A stretch of 6,433 nt of DNA from Promethearchaeota archaeon. Lineage in GTDB: Archaea > Asgardarchaeota > Lokiarchaeia > Sigyniarchaeales > SOKP01. The notes beneath the pieces were generated by a model that did not search any database, was not told where the DNA came from, and saw only the letters and a list, made by a program, of their open reading frames with translations. The number at the start of each line of letters is the position of its first letter. Position 1 is the stretch's first letter. The stretch is taken from contig JAUWHC010000164.1 in the NCBI GenBank assembly GCA_030606095.1, positions 1 through 6,433 of the forward strand. The letters are read 5' to 3'. Made by a program: the position numbers and the translations under genes. Shown piece after piece: positions 1 through 5,800 of this stretch.

Positions 1-390
1 CGCGAATTAGGGATGAGCATTTTATTTGACATATTTAATTACAATTTTTCTGAACCTATCAATACAAAATCAGATTTGGATACATTATATTATGGAATGG
101 CTAAAAAAGGGATGGAGCTTCCAATGATAAAGCAATCAACAGAATTTTTCTATCCATTTATTGACGATTGCGTGAGATTAGCGAAAGAATTTAGCGCAGA
201 TTGTTTTATTTTTACATCTCACTTGGGTTGTAAGCAATTTGGTAGCGTTCCGCAAATTTTAAGGGAAGCATTAAGGGACGAAGTGGGCATTCCAATGCTT
301 ATAATTGATGTAGATGTCGGAGACAAAAGAATGACTTCAGCAAAAACCATTAAAGATAAAATTAACCTGTTTGTTCAGACACTTCTATGA
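1..390 (+). CDS. 2-hydroxyacyl-CoA dehydratase-type subunit (HgdB/BcrB/FldB-like), C-terminal part, partial at 5' edge
   Basis: The frame is open from base 1 (R-E-L-G before the first Met at 13) to a TGA at 388-390, so this is the last 129 codons of a gene that begins outside the window; the Met at 13 is probably internal. Family members are about 380-430 residues, so roughly the last third is visible. Numbering from the Met at 13, the end has the family look: an 'ADCFIF' strand, then H70-L-G-C73-K, a helix, then 'GIPMLIIDVD' followed by D-K-R and a closing helix 'IKDKINLF'. The family uses [4Fe-4S]-bearing paired subunits, activated by an ATP-driven electron donor, to dehydrate 2-hydroxyacyl-CoA or reduce aryl-CoA, usually in amino-acid or aromatic fermentation in the cytoplasm. 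C73 could be a cluster ligand, but I cannot prove this from the fragment. Which subunit and which substrate cannot be told. Confidence 0.82.
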   Translation, partial: RELGMSILFDIFNYNFSEPINTKSDLDTLYYGMAKKGMELPMIKQSTEFFYPFIDDCVRLAKEFSADCFIFTSHLGCKQFGSVPQILREALRDEVGIPMLIIDVDVGDKRMTSAKTIKDKINLFVQTLL

Positions 391-436
391 AAAAAATAAT
401 AAAAATACTAAAAAAGACGAATAATTGATCAAAATC

Positions 437-457
437 TAACGGATTGGATATCGGTTA
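437..457. repeat. Short imperfect inverted repeat after the dehydratase gene
   Basis: TAACGGAT (437-444) and ATCGGTTA (450-457) pair at 7 of 8 positions around a 5-nt loop. It lies 46 nt past the upstream stop codon and about 40 nt before T-tracts, so it may form a small 3'-UTR hairpin. It is short enough to arise by chance in AT-rich DNA. Confidence 0.3.
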
Positions 458-490
458 TTCAACTAAATTGCCGAGATTGAACCTGTTCTG

Positions 491-516
491 ATTATTTTTT
501 CATTATTTTTTTATGA
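491..516 (+). terminator. Candidate T-tract terminator for the dehydratase gene
   Basis: Two runs of T (495-500 and 505-512) lie about 105-120 nt after the stop at 390. Archaeal RNA polymerase stops at T-runs on the coding strand without needing a hairpin. The distance from the stop is longer than usual, so this is tentative. Confidence 0.35.
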
Positions 517-558
517 TATCTTAACAATGCTAAGAAATATTGAGTGAATGTCATCATT

Positions 559-624
559 TTCACTATATTATAGTTAAAATTGGCGATTCTAAGCCTTATA
601 TCATTGTCACTAAAATATAGTGAA
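559..624. repeat. Long inverted repeat, 16-nt arms, 34-nt loop
   Basis: Arm 559-574 (TTCACTATATTATAGT) matches the reverse complement of arm 609-624 (TTCACTATATTTTAGT) at 15 of 16 positions. The loop carries a further GGC (582-584) / GCC (593-595) pairing, so a transcript could fold into a long hairpin. Each arm contains a TATA-like core in opposite orientation, so paired operators or inward-facing promoter elements are an alternative. The arms are AT-rich but contain C and G at matched places, which makes chance less likely. Confidence 0.6.
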
Positions 625-684
625 CTTTCCTGCGTATTACTTATCCAAATACCTACAATCTACCAATCAATCCACCAATACCAT

Positions 685-704
685 CAGATTATCCAGATAA
701 TCTG
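685..704. repeat. Perfect 20-bp palindrome (9-2-9)
   Basis: CAGATTATC, a 2-nt centre (CA), then GATAATCTG: both half-sites are perfect reverse complements. The two-base spacer fits a dimeric helix-turn-helix repressor operator better than an RNA hairpin, because a 2-nt loop is sterically poor. No regulator gene is visible nearby, and it lies 318 nt upstream of the next start, so the target is unclear. Confidence 0.6.
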
Positions 705-731
705 CCTCTATATCAATAAATCCATAAAAAC

Positions 732-769
732 TGCCCGAATAAGCATATTTATGTGCTTGAATGAGGGCA
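732..769 (+). repeat. Two-tier hairpin with an internal loop
   Basis: Outer stem TGCCC (732-736) pairs with GGGCA (765-769). Inner stem AAGCATA (741-747) pairs with TGTGCTT (752-758) with one G-T wobble around a TTTA loop. Between them lie GAAT (737-740) and GAATGA (759-764), which could form tandem G-A pairs next to two A-T pairs and leave a 2-nt bulge. This is more order than random AT-rich sequence usually gives and could be part of a structured RNA, but I match no known RNA class. It might also be an element on the DNA level. Confidence 0.4.
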
Positions 770-982
770 TATCCTTAAATCAGTTGTAAATCTCAATTTA
801 TGAGCCTAAAAAGAAAAAAATACCGAATTATTCTCAGTCAGATGTCATCTCAGCCTAGGTGCAAATGATCATGACTAAAGGTGATTTTTCTCTTTTTTCT
901 ATAATTTTATTGTGCTTGGGAATTAACCATTGAAGAATAGAAGTAAACAAAATTAATAATTACTAGAACATAATCTAATCTG

Positions 983-990
983 TATATAAT
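983..990 (+). promoter_or_regulatory. TATA-like box for HdrD-like copy A
   Basis: TATATAAT lies 33-40 nt before the ATG at 1023. Archaeal transcription starts about 25 nt after the box, which would give a start near 1010-1015 and a very short leader. A weak Shine-Dalgarno-like AAAGGT (1009-1014) stands 8 nt before the ATG. In AT-rich DNA such boxes are frequent, so position is the main support. Confidence 0.45.
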
Positions 991-1022
991 AATTATTCAA
1001 AAAATACTAAAGGTAAAAAAAA

Positions 1023-2051
1023 ATGTTTGATAATTCGCATTGCGCGGAATGTAAAACGGTTGACTGTATGATGAAATGTCAGTGGATCGATTTTGAAAGT
1101 ATTGAAACTGCTAAGCAAGAAATCACTAAATTAATTAATGAAGATGAAAATTGTAGAATATTGAAAGAATGTATGCTTTGTTTTTCTTGTGACGAGTATT
1201 GTCCTTACAATTCACATCCTTTTGATAAAATAAATGAATTACAAGAAAAATACCTATCTCAAGATATTTTACCTGCAATAGTTCAAAATTCGATCGATAT
1301 GTACAAAGCAAAAGGAGAATTTGTACCACGTCCGATTGATCCTGAAAAACCAGTTTTAAATAAATGTGCTTTTCCTAAAACGAATGCTAAAGAAATGAAA
1401 GGACCAATGTTTGATGATCTACAATCTGTTGGGGGCTTACATTTTTTTTGCCAATTAGTATACCAACATGTTGCAAAACCTTCCATAATCAAAGAACGTG
1501 TCCCAGTTATTCTTGAAAATTTCAAAAAGACAGGTGTTTTAAAAGATACTGAAGTGATCTGTTGGCATGACGAATGTTATGGCTTGTATACCTCTTATTG
1601 TCAAAGGAATAACCTTGAAGTACCTTTCAAACCAATTCATATATTCGAATATGTCTATAATTATTTAAAAGAGCACGAGTCTGATATTAAAAAACTAAAC
1701 TTAAAAGCAGCATATCAACGAAATTGCTCAAATCGATATGTGCCTGAAACTGACAAAATTCTTGATAAAATTTGTGAATTAATTGGAGTAGAACGAGTTG
1801 CAAGGAAATACGATAGGGAAAATGGTCTATGTTGTGCTGCACCTTTCGCAATGAGAGGCCATAAAAAAGAAGTTCGCAAATCACAAAATGATAACGTTCA
1901 AGATATGGTAGATTTTGGTGCTCAAGTTTGTATTTTCAATTGTCCAATGTGTTTAGATACACTAGAAAGGAAGGTAACTGGTAAAGGGATGAAGGCATAT
2001 TTTATTAGTGATTTAGCAAGACTTGCTTTGGGAGAGAAGCTGGATTATTAA
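1023..2051 (+). CDS. HdrD-like iron-sulfur protein with CCG domain, copy A
   Basis: This 342-residue soluble protein has an HdrC-like head fused to an HdrB-like body, as in HdrD/GlpC-type proteins. Two ferredoxin-type sets come first: C7-x2-C10-x4-C15-x3-C19 and C50-x2-C53-x2-C56-x3-C60-P. The C-terminal half has a canonical cysteine-rich CCG site: C235, 34 residues, C270-C271, 35 residues, C307-P-M-C310. In heterodisulfide reductase such a site holds the noncubane [4Fe-4S] cluster that cleaves disulfides. An expected first CCG site is degenerate: C115, then a lone C143 where the CC pair should be, then C180-x4-C185 within an H-D-E-C-Y-G motif. No signal peptide or membrane segment is seen, so it needs a separate electron partner. 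The start is supported by the same M-F-D-x-S-H-C opening in the downstream paralogue (about 60% identity by eye). Substrate unknown. Confidence 0.85.
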   Translation: MFDNSHCAECKTVDCMMKCQWIDFESIETAKQEITKLINEDENCRILKECMLCFSCDEYCPYNSHPFDKINELQEKYLSQDILPAIVQNSIDMYKAKGEFVPRPIDPEKPVLNKCAFPKTNAKEMKGPMFDDLQSVGGLHFFCQLVYQHVAKPSIIKERVPVILENFKKTGVLKDTEVICWHDECYGLYTSYCQRNNLEVPFKPIHIFEYVYNYLKEHESDIKKLNLKAAYQRNCSNRYVPETDKILDKICELIGVERVARKYDRENGLCCAAPFAMRGHKKEVRKSQNDNVQDMVDFGAQVCIFNCPMCLDTLERKVTGKGMKAYFISDLARLALGEKLDY

Positions 2052-2058
2052 TGAAGAA

Positions 2059-2084
2059 ATTTTTTCTTTTTTTCAATTTTTTTC
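2059..2084 (+). terminator. T-tract terminator after HdrD-like copy A
   Basis: Three runs of T (2060-2065, 2067-2073 and 2077-2083) begin 9 nt after the stop codon. This is the typical archaeal intrinsic stop signal and suggests copy A is transcribed largely apart from the glucuronidase. Confidence 0.6.
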
Positions 2085-2090
2085 AATTAT

Positions 2091-2098
2091 TTTAAATA
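2091..2098 (+). promoter_or_regulatory. TATA-like box for the glucuronidase
   Basis: TTTAAATA lies 59-66 nt before the ATG at 2157, directly after the T-tracts. Initiation about 25 nt downstream would leave a leader of some 35 nt carrying the Shine-Dalgarno AGAGGA at 2145-2150, 6 nt before the start. The ribosome-binding site is good; the box itself is plausible only by position. Confidence 0.4.
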
Positions 2099-2156
2099 AT
2101 ATTAATAATTTTTAGCACTAAAAATACAAAGATTAAGCCTTATTAGAGGAATTATA

Positions 2157-3977
2157 ATGCTCTACCCACAAAGAAATTTATTTCGCCAGTTTATCGAATT
2201 ATCTGGTTTTTGGGAATTTCGTTTTGACTCATACAATAAAGGCTTGGATGAGAATTGGAAGAATGGATTTAATAATAACCGCCCAATAGCAGTACCTGCG
2301 AGCTGGAACGATCAATTTGCGGAGGGTCGCGATAATTTAGGACCTGCATGGTATCAATGTAGTTTTATAAAACCATGGGATTGGGACAAAAAAAAAATAA
2401 TAATTAGATTTGGTTCTGTTAATTATCTATCTGATGTGTGGCTAAATGGAGAGATGGTAGGTCATCACGAAGGGGGTCATCTACCCTTTGAATACGATAT
2501 ATCTAACAAGATCGAACCGGAAGACAATCTTCTTGTAGTTAGAGTAGATGGGAGATTATCAGAGAATCACGTACCACCCAGAGGACATCCAATGAACTAT
2601 CCCCAAACTAACTTTGACTTTTTTCCCTTCTGCGGAATTCATAGACCAGTATTACTATATGCTATTCCTAAGGAAGGATTAAAAGATATATCTGTCAGAA
2701 CATCTATAAAAGATACCACGGGAATATTAGATGTTACAATAGAAACTGTCAACTTAAATGATGTTTATGTGAATCTTTCTCTAAAAGGATTTGGATCAGA
2801 ATTAACTAATACCTCGAAAATTGAGCAAAATATTCAAGAAATGACATTAGAAGTAAAAAAAGCGAAGTTTTGGAATACGGAAACACCAAATTTATACGCT
2901 CTAACAGTTGACATCGTAAAAGAGGATTCTATAATCGATTCTTATTCGCTTAAAGTAGGAATTCGGACTATAGAAGTGAAAGGAGATAAGCTGCTATTAA
3001 ATGATAAACCCATTTATCTAACAGGATTTGGACGCCACGAGGATTTTCCAATTACAGGGAGGGGGTATGTACCTGCAATTATAATCAAAGACTATTCTTT
3101 GATGAATTGGATAGGAGCAAATTCTTTTCGAACTTCGCATTATCCGTACTCAGAACAAATGATGGATTTAGCAGATCGGCTTGGTTTTTTGGTTATTGAC
3201 GAAATTCCTGCTGTAGGTCTTACATTTAGTAAAGATGTAATTGATAGGCAACTAGAATTATGCAATCAATACATTGAAGAATTGATAAAGAGAGATAAAA
3301 ACCATCCAAGCGTTATAATGTGGAGCTTGGCAAACGAACCTCATAATAGCTTGAAATCTGGGGAATTTTTTAGAACTTTATACGACAAGACAAAAGATTT
3401 AGATAGTACTCGACCCGTAACTGTAGTAAATATGATGGGTGTAAAAGAAAAAGCTTTTGAATTCTGTGATGTATTATGTATCAATCGATATTATGGATGG
3501 TATTTGCAACCAGGAAATTTAAATGAAGCTTGTGAACTCCTTTCAAAAGAAATGGACAAATTATATGAAAAACATCGTAAACCAATTATTCTTAGTGAAT
3601 TTGGAGCAGACACAATTCCTGGATGGCATTCTCAACCGCCCGAAATGTTTAGCGAAGAATACCAAACTGAATTCATAAAAAAATATATTGAAGTCTGTCG
3701 GAGTAAACCTTATGTGATAGGCGAGCATGTATGGAATATGTGCGACTTTAAAACTTCTCAAGGAATAACTCGAATGGGATCGATAAATTATAAAGGCGTT
3801 TTTACTCGAGATAGAAGGCCAAAAATGGCAGCACATTTATTGCGCAGAATATGGAATAAAAAGGAAGATTCTCCAATAGAGGATATTAATACTTTAAGAA
3901 ATCGTGCCCAAACCATTGAAGAATCTCGGGAAATATTTAAACAATCCCGTAGAGAAGATAGGCAGTTAGAAAAGTAA
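2157..3977 (+). CDS. uidA: Beta-glucuronidase, glycoside hydrolase family 2
   Basis: At 606 residues it is close in length to E. coli UidA (603) and aligns along its whole length. Order: sugar-binding jelly roll (about 12-172), immunoglobulin-like domain (about 174-271), TIM barrel (about 273-566). The acid/base is E394 in A-N-E-P and the nucleophile E481 in L-S-E-F-G. The glucuronate-binding N-x-K motif is present as N544-Y-K546, followed by G-x-F-T-R-D-R, which separates it from beta-galactosidases. G-R-H294-E-D, N443-R-Y-Y-G-W-Y and V-W526-N also match. The segment after the A-V-G at 352-354 is about 25 residues shorter than in E. coli, so it lacks the extended active-site Loop 1 and probably favours different, perhaps larger, glucuronides. 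There is no signal peptide, so it should act in the cytoplasm on imported glucuronides, releasing glucuronate. A charged tail of about 40 residues follows R-I-W566 and is longer than the E. coli tail. AGAGGA 6 nt upstream supports the start. Confidence 0.92.
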   Translation: MLYPQRNLFRQFIELSGFWEFRFDSYNKGLDENWKNGFNNNRPIAVPASWNDQFAEGRDNLGPAWYQCSFIKPWDWDKKKIIIRFGSVNYLSDVWLNGEMVGHHEGGHLPFEYDISNKIEPEDNLLVVRVDGRLSENHVPPRGHPMNYPQTNFDFFPFCGIHRPVLLYAIPKEGLKDISVRTSIKDTTGILDVTIETVNLNDVYVNLSLKGFGSELTNTSKIEQNIQEMTLEVKKAKFWNTETPNLYALTVDIVKEDSIIDSYSLKVGIRTIEVKGDKLLLNDKPIYLTGFGRHEDFPITGRGYVPAIIIKDYSLMNWIGANSFRTSHYPYSEQMMDLADRLGFLVIDEIPAVGLTFSKDVIDRQLELCNQYIEELIKRDKNHPSVIMWSLANEPHNSLKSGEFFRTLYDKTKDLDSTRPVTVVNMMGVKEKAFEFCDVLCINRYYGWYLQPGNLNEACELLSKEMDKLYEKHRKPIILSEFGADTIPGWHSQPPEMFSEEYQTEFIKKYIEVCRSKPYVIGEHVWNMCDFKTSQGITRMGSINYKGVFTRDRRPKMAAHLLRRIWNKKEDSPIEDINTLRNRAQTIEESREIFKQSRREDRQLEK

Positions 3978-4011
3978 TACAAAACAAAACTTAAATTGGT
4001 ATGATCAGAAA

Positions 4012-4527
4012 ATGAGAGAAGATTTAGAAAAGCTGACTAAAGAAGAATTAATTAATTATATTGAGGACCTAAGCAAAAATTGGTTAGCTATAGATGGAAC
4101 TTGGTTTCAAGTTGCAGAGAGAGAATATGGGCTGGAAAGGGCCATAGAACTCGATGTAGAACAGTGGAAAAGATTTACCGTAATTGAAGCAAAACGCATT
4201 ATGAAAAGTTTTAATATTCCCAAAAATAGCGGTATTCCTGGGTTAATTAAAGCCTTAAAGTTCAGAGTGTATGCCAATATAAATGTGCAAGAAATTTTAG
4301 AGGTTTCTGAAAATCGGTGCGTATTCCGTATGAACAATTGTCGAGTTCAATTCGCTAGAAAAAGTAGGAACCTTCCTGATTTTCCTTGCAAACCTGTAGG
4401 CGTTATTGAATACGGCGATTTCGCAAAAACTATCGACCCTAGAATCGAAACAAAATGTATTTGTTGTCCTCCCGATAGTCATCCGGAGAATTACTATTGT
4501 GCGTGGGAATTTACTATTAAAGATTAA
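4012..4527 (+). CDS. DUF6125-like small cysteine-containing protein
   Basis: This 171-residue protein resembles, from memory, the DUF6125 family, which is uncharacterised and distantly like L-2-amino-thiazoline-4-carboxylate hydrolases. The N-terminal half is helical ('LTKEELINYIEDL', then N-W-L-A-x-D-G-x-W-F and W-K-R-F-T-x-I-E-A-K-R). The C-terminal half carries F-R-M-N-N-C110-R-V-Q, D-F-P-C126-K-P-V-G, I-D-P-R-I, and C149-x-C151-C152-P-P-D-x-H157-P, ending in Y-C163-A-W-E-F. Seven cysteines plus H157 in a small cytosolic protein suggest metal binding or thiol chemistry; the reaction is unknown. It starts 34 nt after the glucuronidase stop without a T-tract between, so co-transcription is likely. 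An ATG at 4001 is out of frame, and the ribosome-binding site before 4012 is weak. Family assignment is by motif recall and needs a profile search. Confidence 0.75.
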   Translation: MREDLEKLTKEELINYIEDLSKNWLAIDGTWFQVAEREYGLERAIELDVEQWKRFTVIEAKRIMKSFNIPKNSGIPGLIKALKFRVYANINVQEILEVSENRCVFRMNNCRVQFARKSRNLPDFPCKPVGVIEYGDFAKTIDPRIETKCICCPPDSHPENYYCAWEFTIKD

Positions 4528-4587
4528 CATAACAAATTTTAAGAAAACTTATTTATATTACTTAAATTCCATTTTAAATAATAATTC

Positions 4588-4597
4588 ATATAAAATT
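4588..4597 (+). promoter_or_regulatory. Possible TATA-like box for HdrD-like copy B
   Basis: CATATAAAAT lies 25-34 nt before the ATG at 4622, within the 94-nt gap after the DUF6125-like gene. If used, the transcript would be nearly leaderless. A T-rich, TATA-like stretch at 4551-4560 is an alternative. Read-through from the glucuronidase transcript is equally possible because the gap has no T-tract terminator. Confidence 0.3.
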
Positions 4598-4621
4598 CAA
4601 ATCGTAAATGAGTGTAAAAAA

Positions 4622-5641
4622 ATGTTTGATAGTTCACATTGTGCAGATTGTGAGAAAGTTGATTGTTTAACTCGATGTCAATGGATTGAATTCAAAGATA
4701 TCGAGGAAGCACGAGCAGAAAAAAACAAAATGATTAAAGGAGAGAAATCTCGCGTATTATCCGAATGTCTCACATGTTTTGCGTGTGACGAATATTGTCC
4801 TTACGAGTCTCATCCTTTCGATTTAATAACAGAATTACAAGAAAAGTATAATTCTTTAGGTATAAACCCTACCATACTTGAAAATACAATAAAAAGATAT
4901 GCACCTCATGCGGAATTAAGATTAAAGGAAATTGATCCAAATAAGCCCGTACTAAATAAATGTGCATTTGGAAAAACAGATATTAAACATATGCAGGGCC
5001 AATTGTATGAAAATCTACAATATGTAAGTGGTCTTGATTTCTTTTGCAATTTAATGTATCATCATTACGCAAGGGATTCTATAATTAAAGAAAGAGCGCC
5101 AATAATTATTGAAAATATAAAAAAGCAAGGTATTAAAGAAATGATTTGTTATCACGACGAATGCTACGGTTTCTACGCTTCTTATTGTCCTCGGAACAAC
5201 ATTGAACTTCCACCAGATTTTAAACCAATTCATATTTACGAATATTTCTATAATTATTTAAAAGAGCACGAGTCTGATATTAAAAAACTAAACATGAAAA
5301 TTGCTTATCAAAGGTCTTGCTCAAATAGGTTTATTCCTGAATCTGATGAATTTGTAGACAAAATATGTGAGTTAATAGGTGTTGAAAGAGTTGAGAGAAA
5401 GTACGACCGAGAAGATGCTATGTGTTGTGCTGGTTTGTTCTCATCTCTCGGTAAAAAAACTTTAATGCGCAAAACTCAAAACGATAACGTAAACGATATG
5501 TTAGACCATGGTGCTGAAGCTTGTGTTTATAATTGTCCTATGTGCATGGAAAGCCTAGGCTCTAAAACGGGACGGAAAGGATTAAAAAATTATATTCTTA
5601 GTGACTTATGCCGGATGGCTCTTGGGGAATCGTTAGAATAA
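4622..5641 (+). CDS. HdrD-like iron-sulfur protein with CCG domain, copy B
   Basis: This 339-residue paralogue of the 1023-2051 product (about 60% identical by eye) has the same fold plan. Ferredoxin-type sets are C7-x2-C10-x4-C15-x3-C19 and C49-x2-C52-x2-C55-x3-C59-P. The canonical CCG site is C233, 34 residues, C268-C269, 35 residues, C305-P-M-C308. The first CCG site is degenerate in the same way: C114, a single C142, and C176-x4-C181 in H-D-E-C-Y-G. The frame is open back to an ATG at 4406, but that start would overlap the DUF6125-like gene by 122 nt and add 72 residues absent from copy A; the M-F-D-x-S-H-C opening fixes the start at 4622. Codons for residues 210-224 are base-for-base identical to copy A while other conserved stretches have diverged. 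Likely cytosolic electron transfer or disulfide-type reduction; substrate and partner unknown. Confidence 0.87.
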   Translation: MFDSSHCADCEKVDCLTRCQWIEFKDIEEARAEKNKMIKGEKSRVLSECLTCFACDEYCPYESHPFDLITELQEKYNSLGINPTILENTIKRYAPHAELRLKEIDPNKPVLNKCAFGKTDIKHMQGQLYENLQYVSGLDFFCNLMYHHYARDSIIKERAPIIIENIKKQGIKEMICYHDECYGFYASYCPRNNIELPPDFKPIHIYEYFYNYLKEHESDIKKLNMKIAYQRSCSNRFIPESDEFVDKICELIGVERVERKYDREDAMCCAGLFSSLGKKTLMRKTQNDNVNDMLDHGAEACVYNCPMCMESLGSKTGRKGLKNYILSDLCRMALGESLE

Positions 5642-5653
5642 GTTTATACGGAA

Positions 5654-5700
5654 TTTTTAGAAATTTTTTTCTTTAAAATCCTTTTATTTCTTTTTATTTT
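5654..5700 (+). terminator. T-tract terminator after HdrD-like copy B
   Basis: A series of T-runs (5654-5658, 5664-5670, 5682-5689 with one interruption, 5691-5700 with one interruption) starts 13 nt past the stop. This is a strong archaeal-type stop signal and separates copy B from the coiled-coil gene. Confidence 0.6.
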
Positions 5701-5749
5701 CTATAGTAAGAACGATTTGTAAATTATTATTAATAATTTTTAAGTTAGC

Positions 5750-5768
5750 AAATATATCAAAATATATT
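5750..5768 (+). promoter_or_regulatory. TATA-like boxes for the coiled-coil gene
   Basis: Two near-identical boxes, AAATATATC (5750-5758) and AAATATATT (5760-5768), sit in tandem 33-51 nt before the ATG at 5801. The downstream one has about the same distance to its start as the box before 1023. Initiation would fall near 5790. Confidence 0.45.
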
Positions 5769-5800
5769 GAAAAAACAAAATAAAATTAGGAAATGTTAAT

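Larger units (their letters stand above)
391..1022. other. 632-nt gene-free stretch with several inverted repeats
   Basis: I find no convincing gene here. The one plus-strand frame longer than 60 codons (580-789) encodes a low-complexity I/S/Q/L-rich peptide with no ribosome-binding site and no recognisable family. On the minus strand a roughly 34-codon open run exists near 674-777 but starts directly after a stop and lacks ATG. The stretch holds, in order: an imperfect 8-nt inverted repeat (437-457), T-tracts (495-512) that could end the upstream gene, three inverted repeats between 559 and 769 listed separately, a G-poor segment (about 625-690), a small palindrome AGATG-T-CATCT (840-850), and a TATA-like box before the next gene (983-990). 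It may be a regulatory region, a structured RNA, or a decayed gene or element. Confidence 0.6.

Noticed and set aside
732..769. K-turn, or H/ACA or C/D guide RNA
   Set aside because: The G-A pairs are possible, but the bulge is not next to them as a K-turn needs, and I find no ACA box or paired C and D boxes at fitting distances.
674..777. Roughly 34-codon minus-strand open run with protein-like composition (G-Y-A-L-I-Q-A-H-K...)
   Set aside because: It begins directly after a stop and has no ATG start; it might be a gene remnant, but nothing supports it beyond appearance.
580..789. 69-codon plus-strand frame in the intergenic region
   Set aside because: Low-complexity I/S/Q/L-rich product, no ribosome-binding site, no recognised family, and it overlaps the inverted repeats; best explained as a chance open frame.
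1023..5641. Copies A and B as flanking repeats of a mobile unit carrying the glucuronidase
   Set aside because: The copies are diverged full-length genes (about 60% protein identity) without terminal repeats or a recombinase; ordinary duplication with local conversion explains them better.
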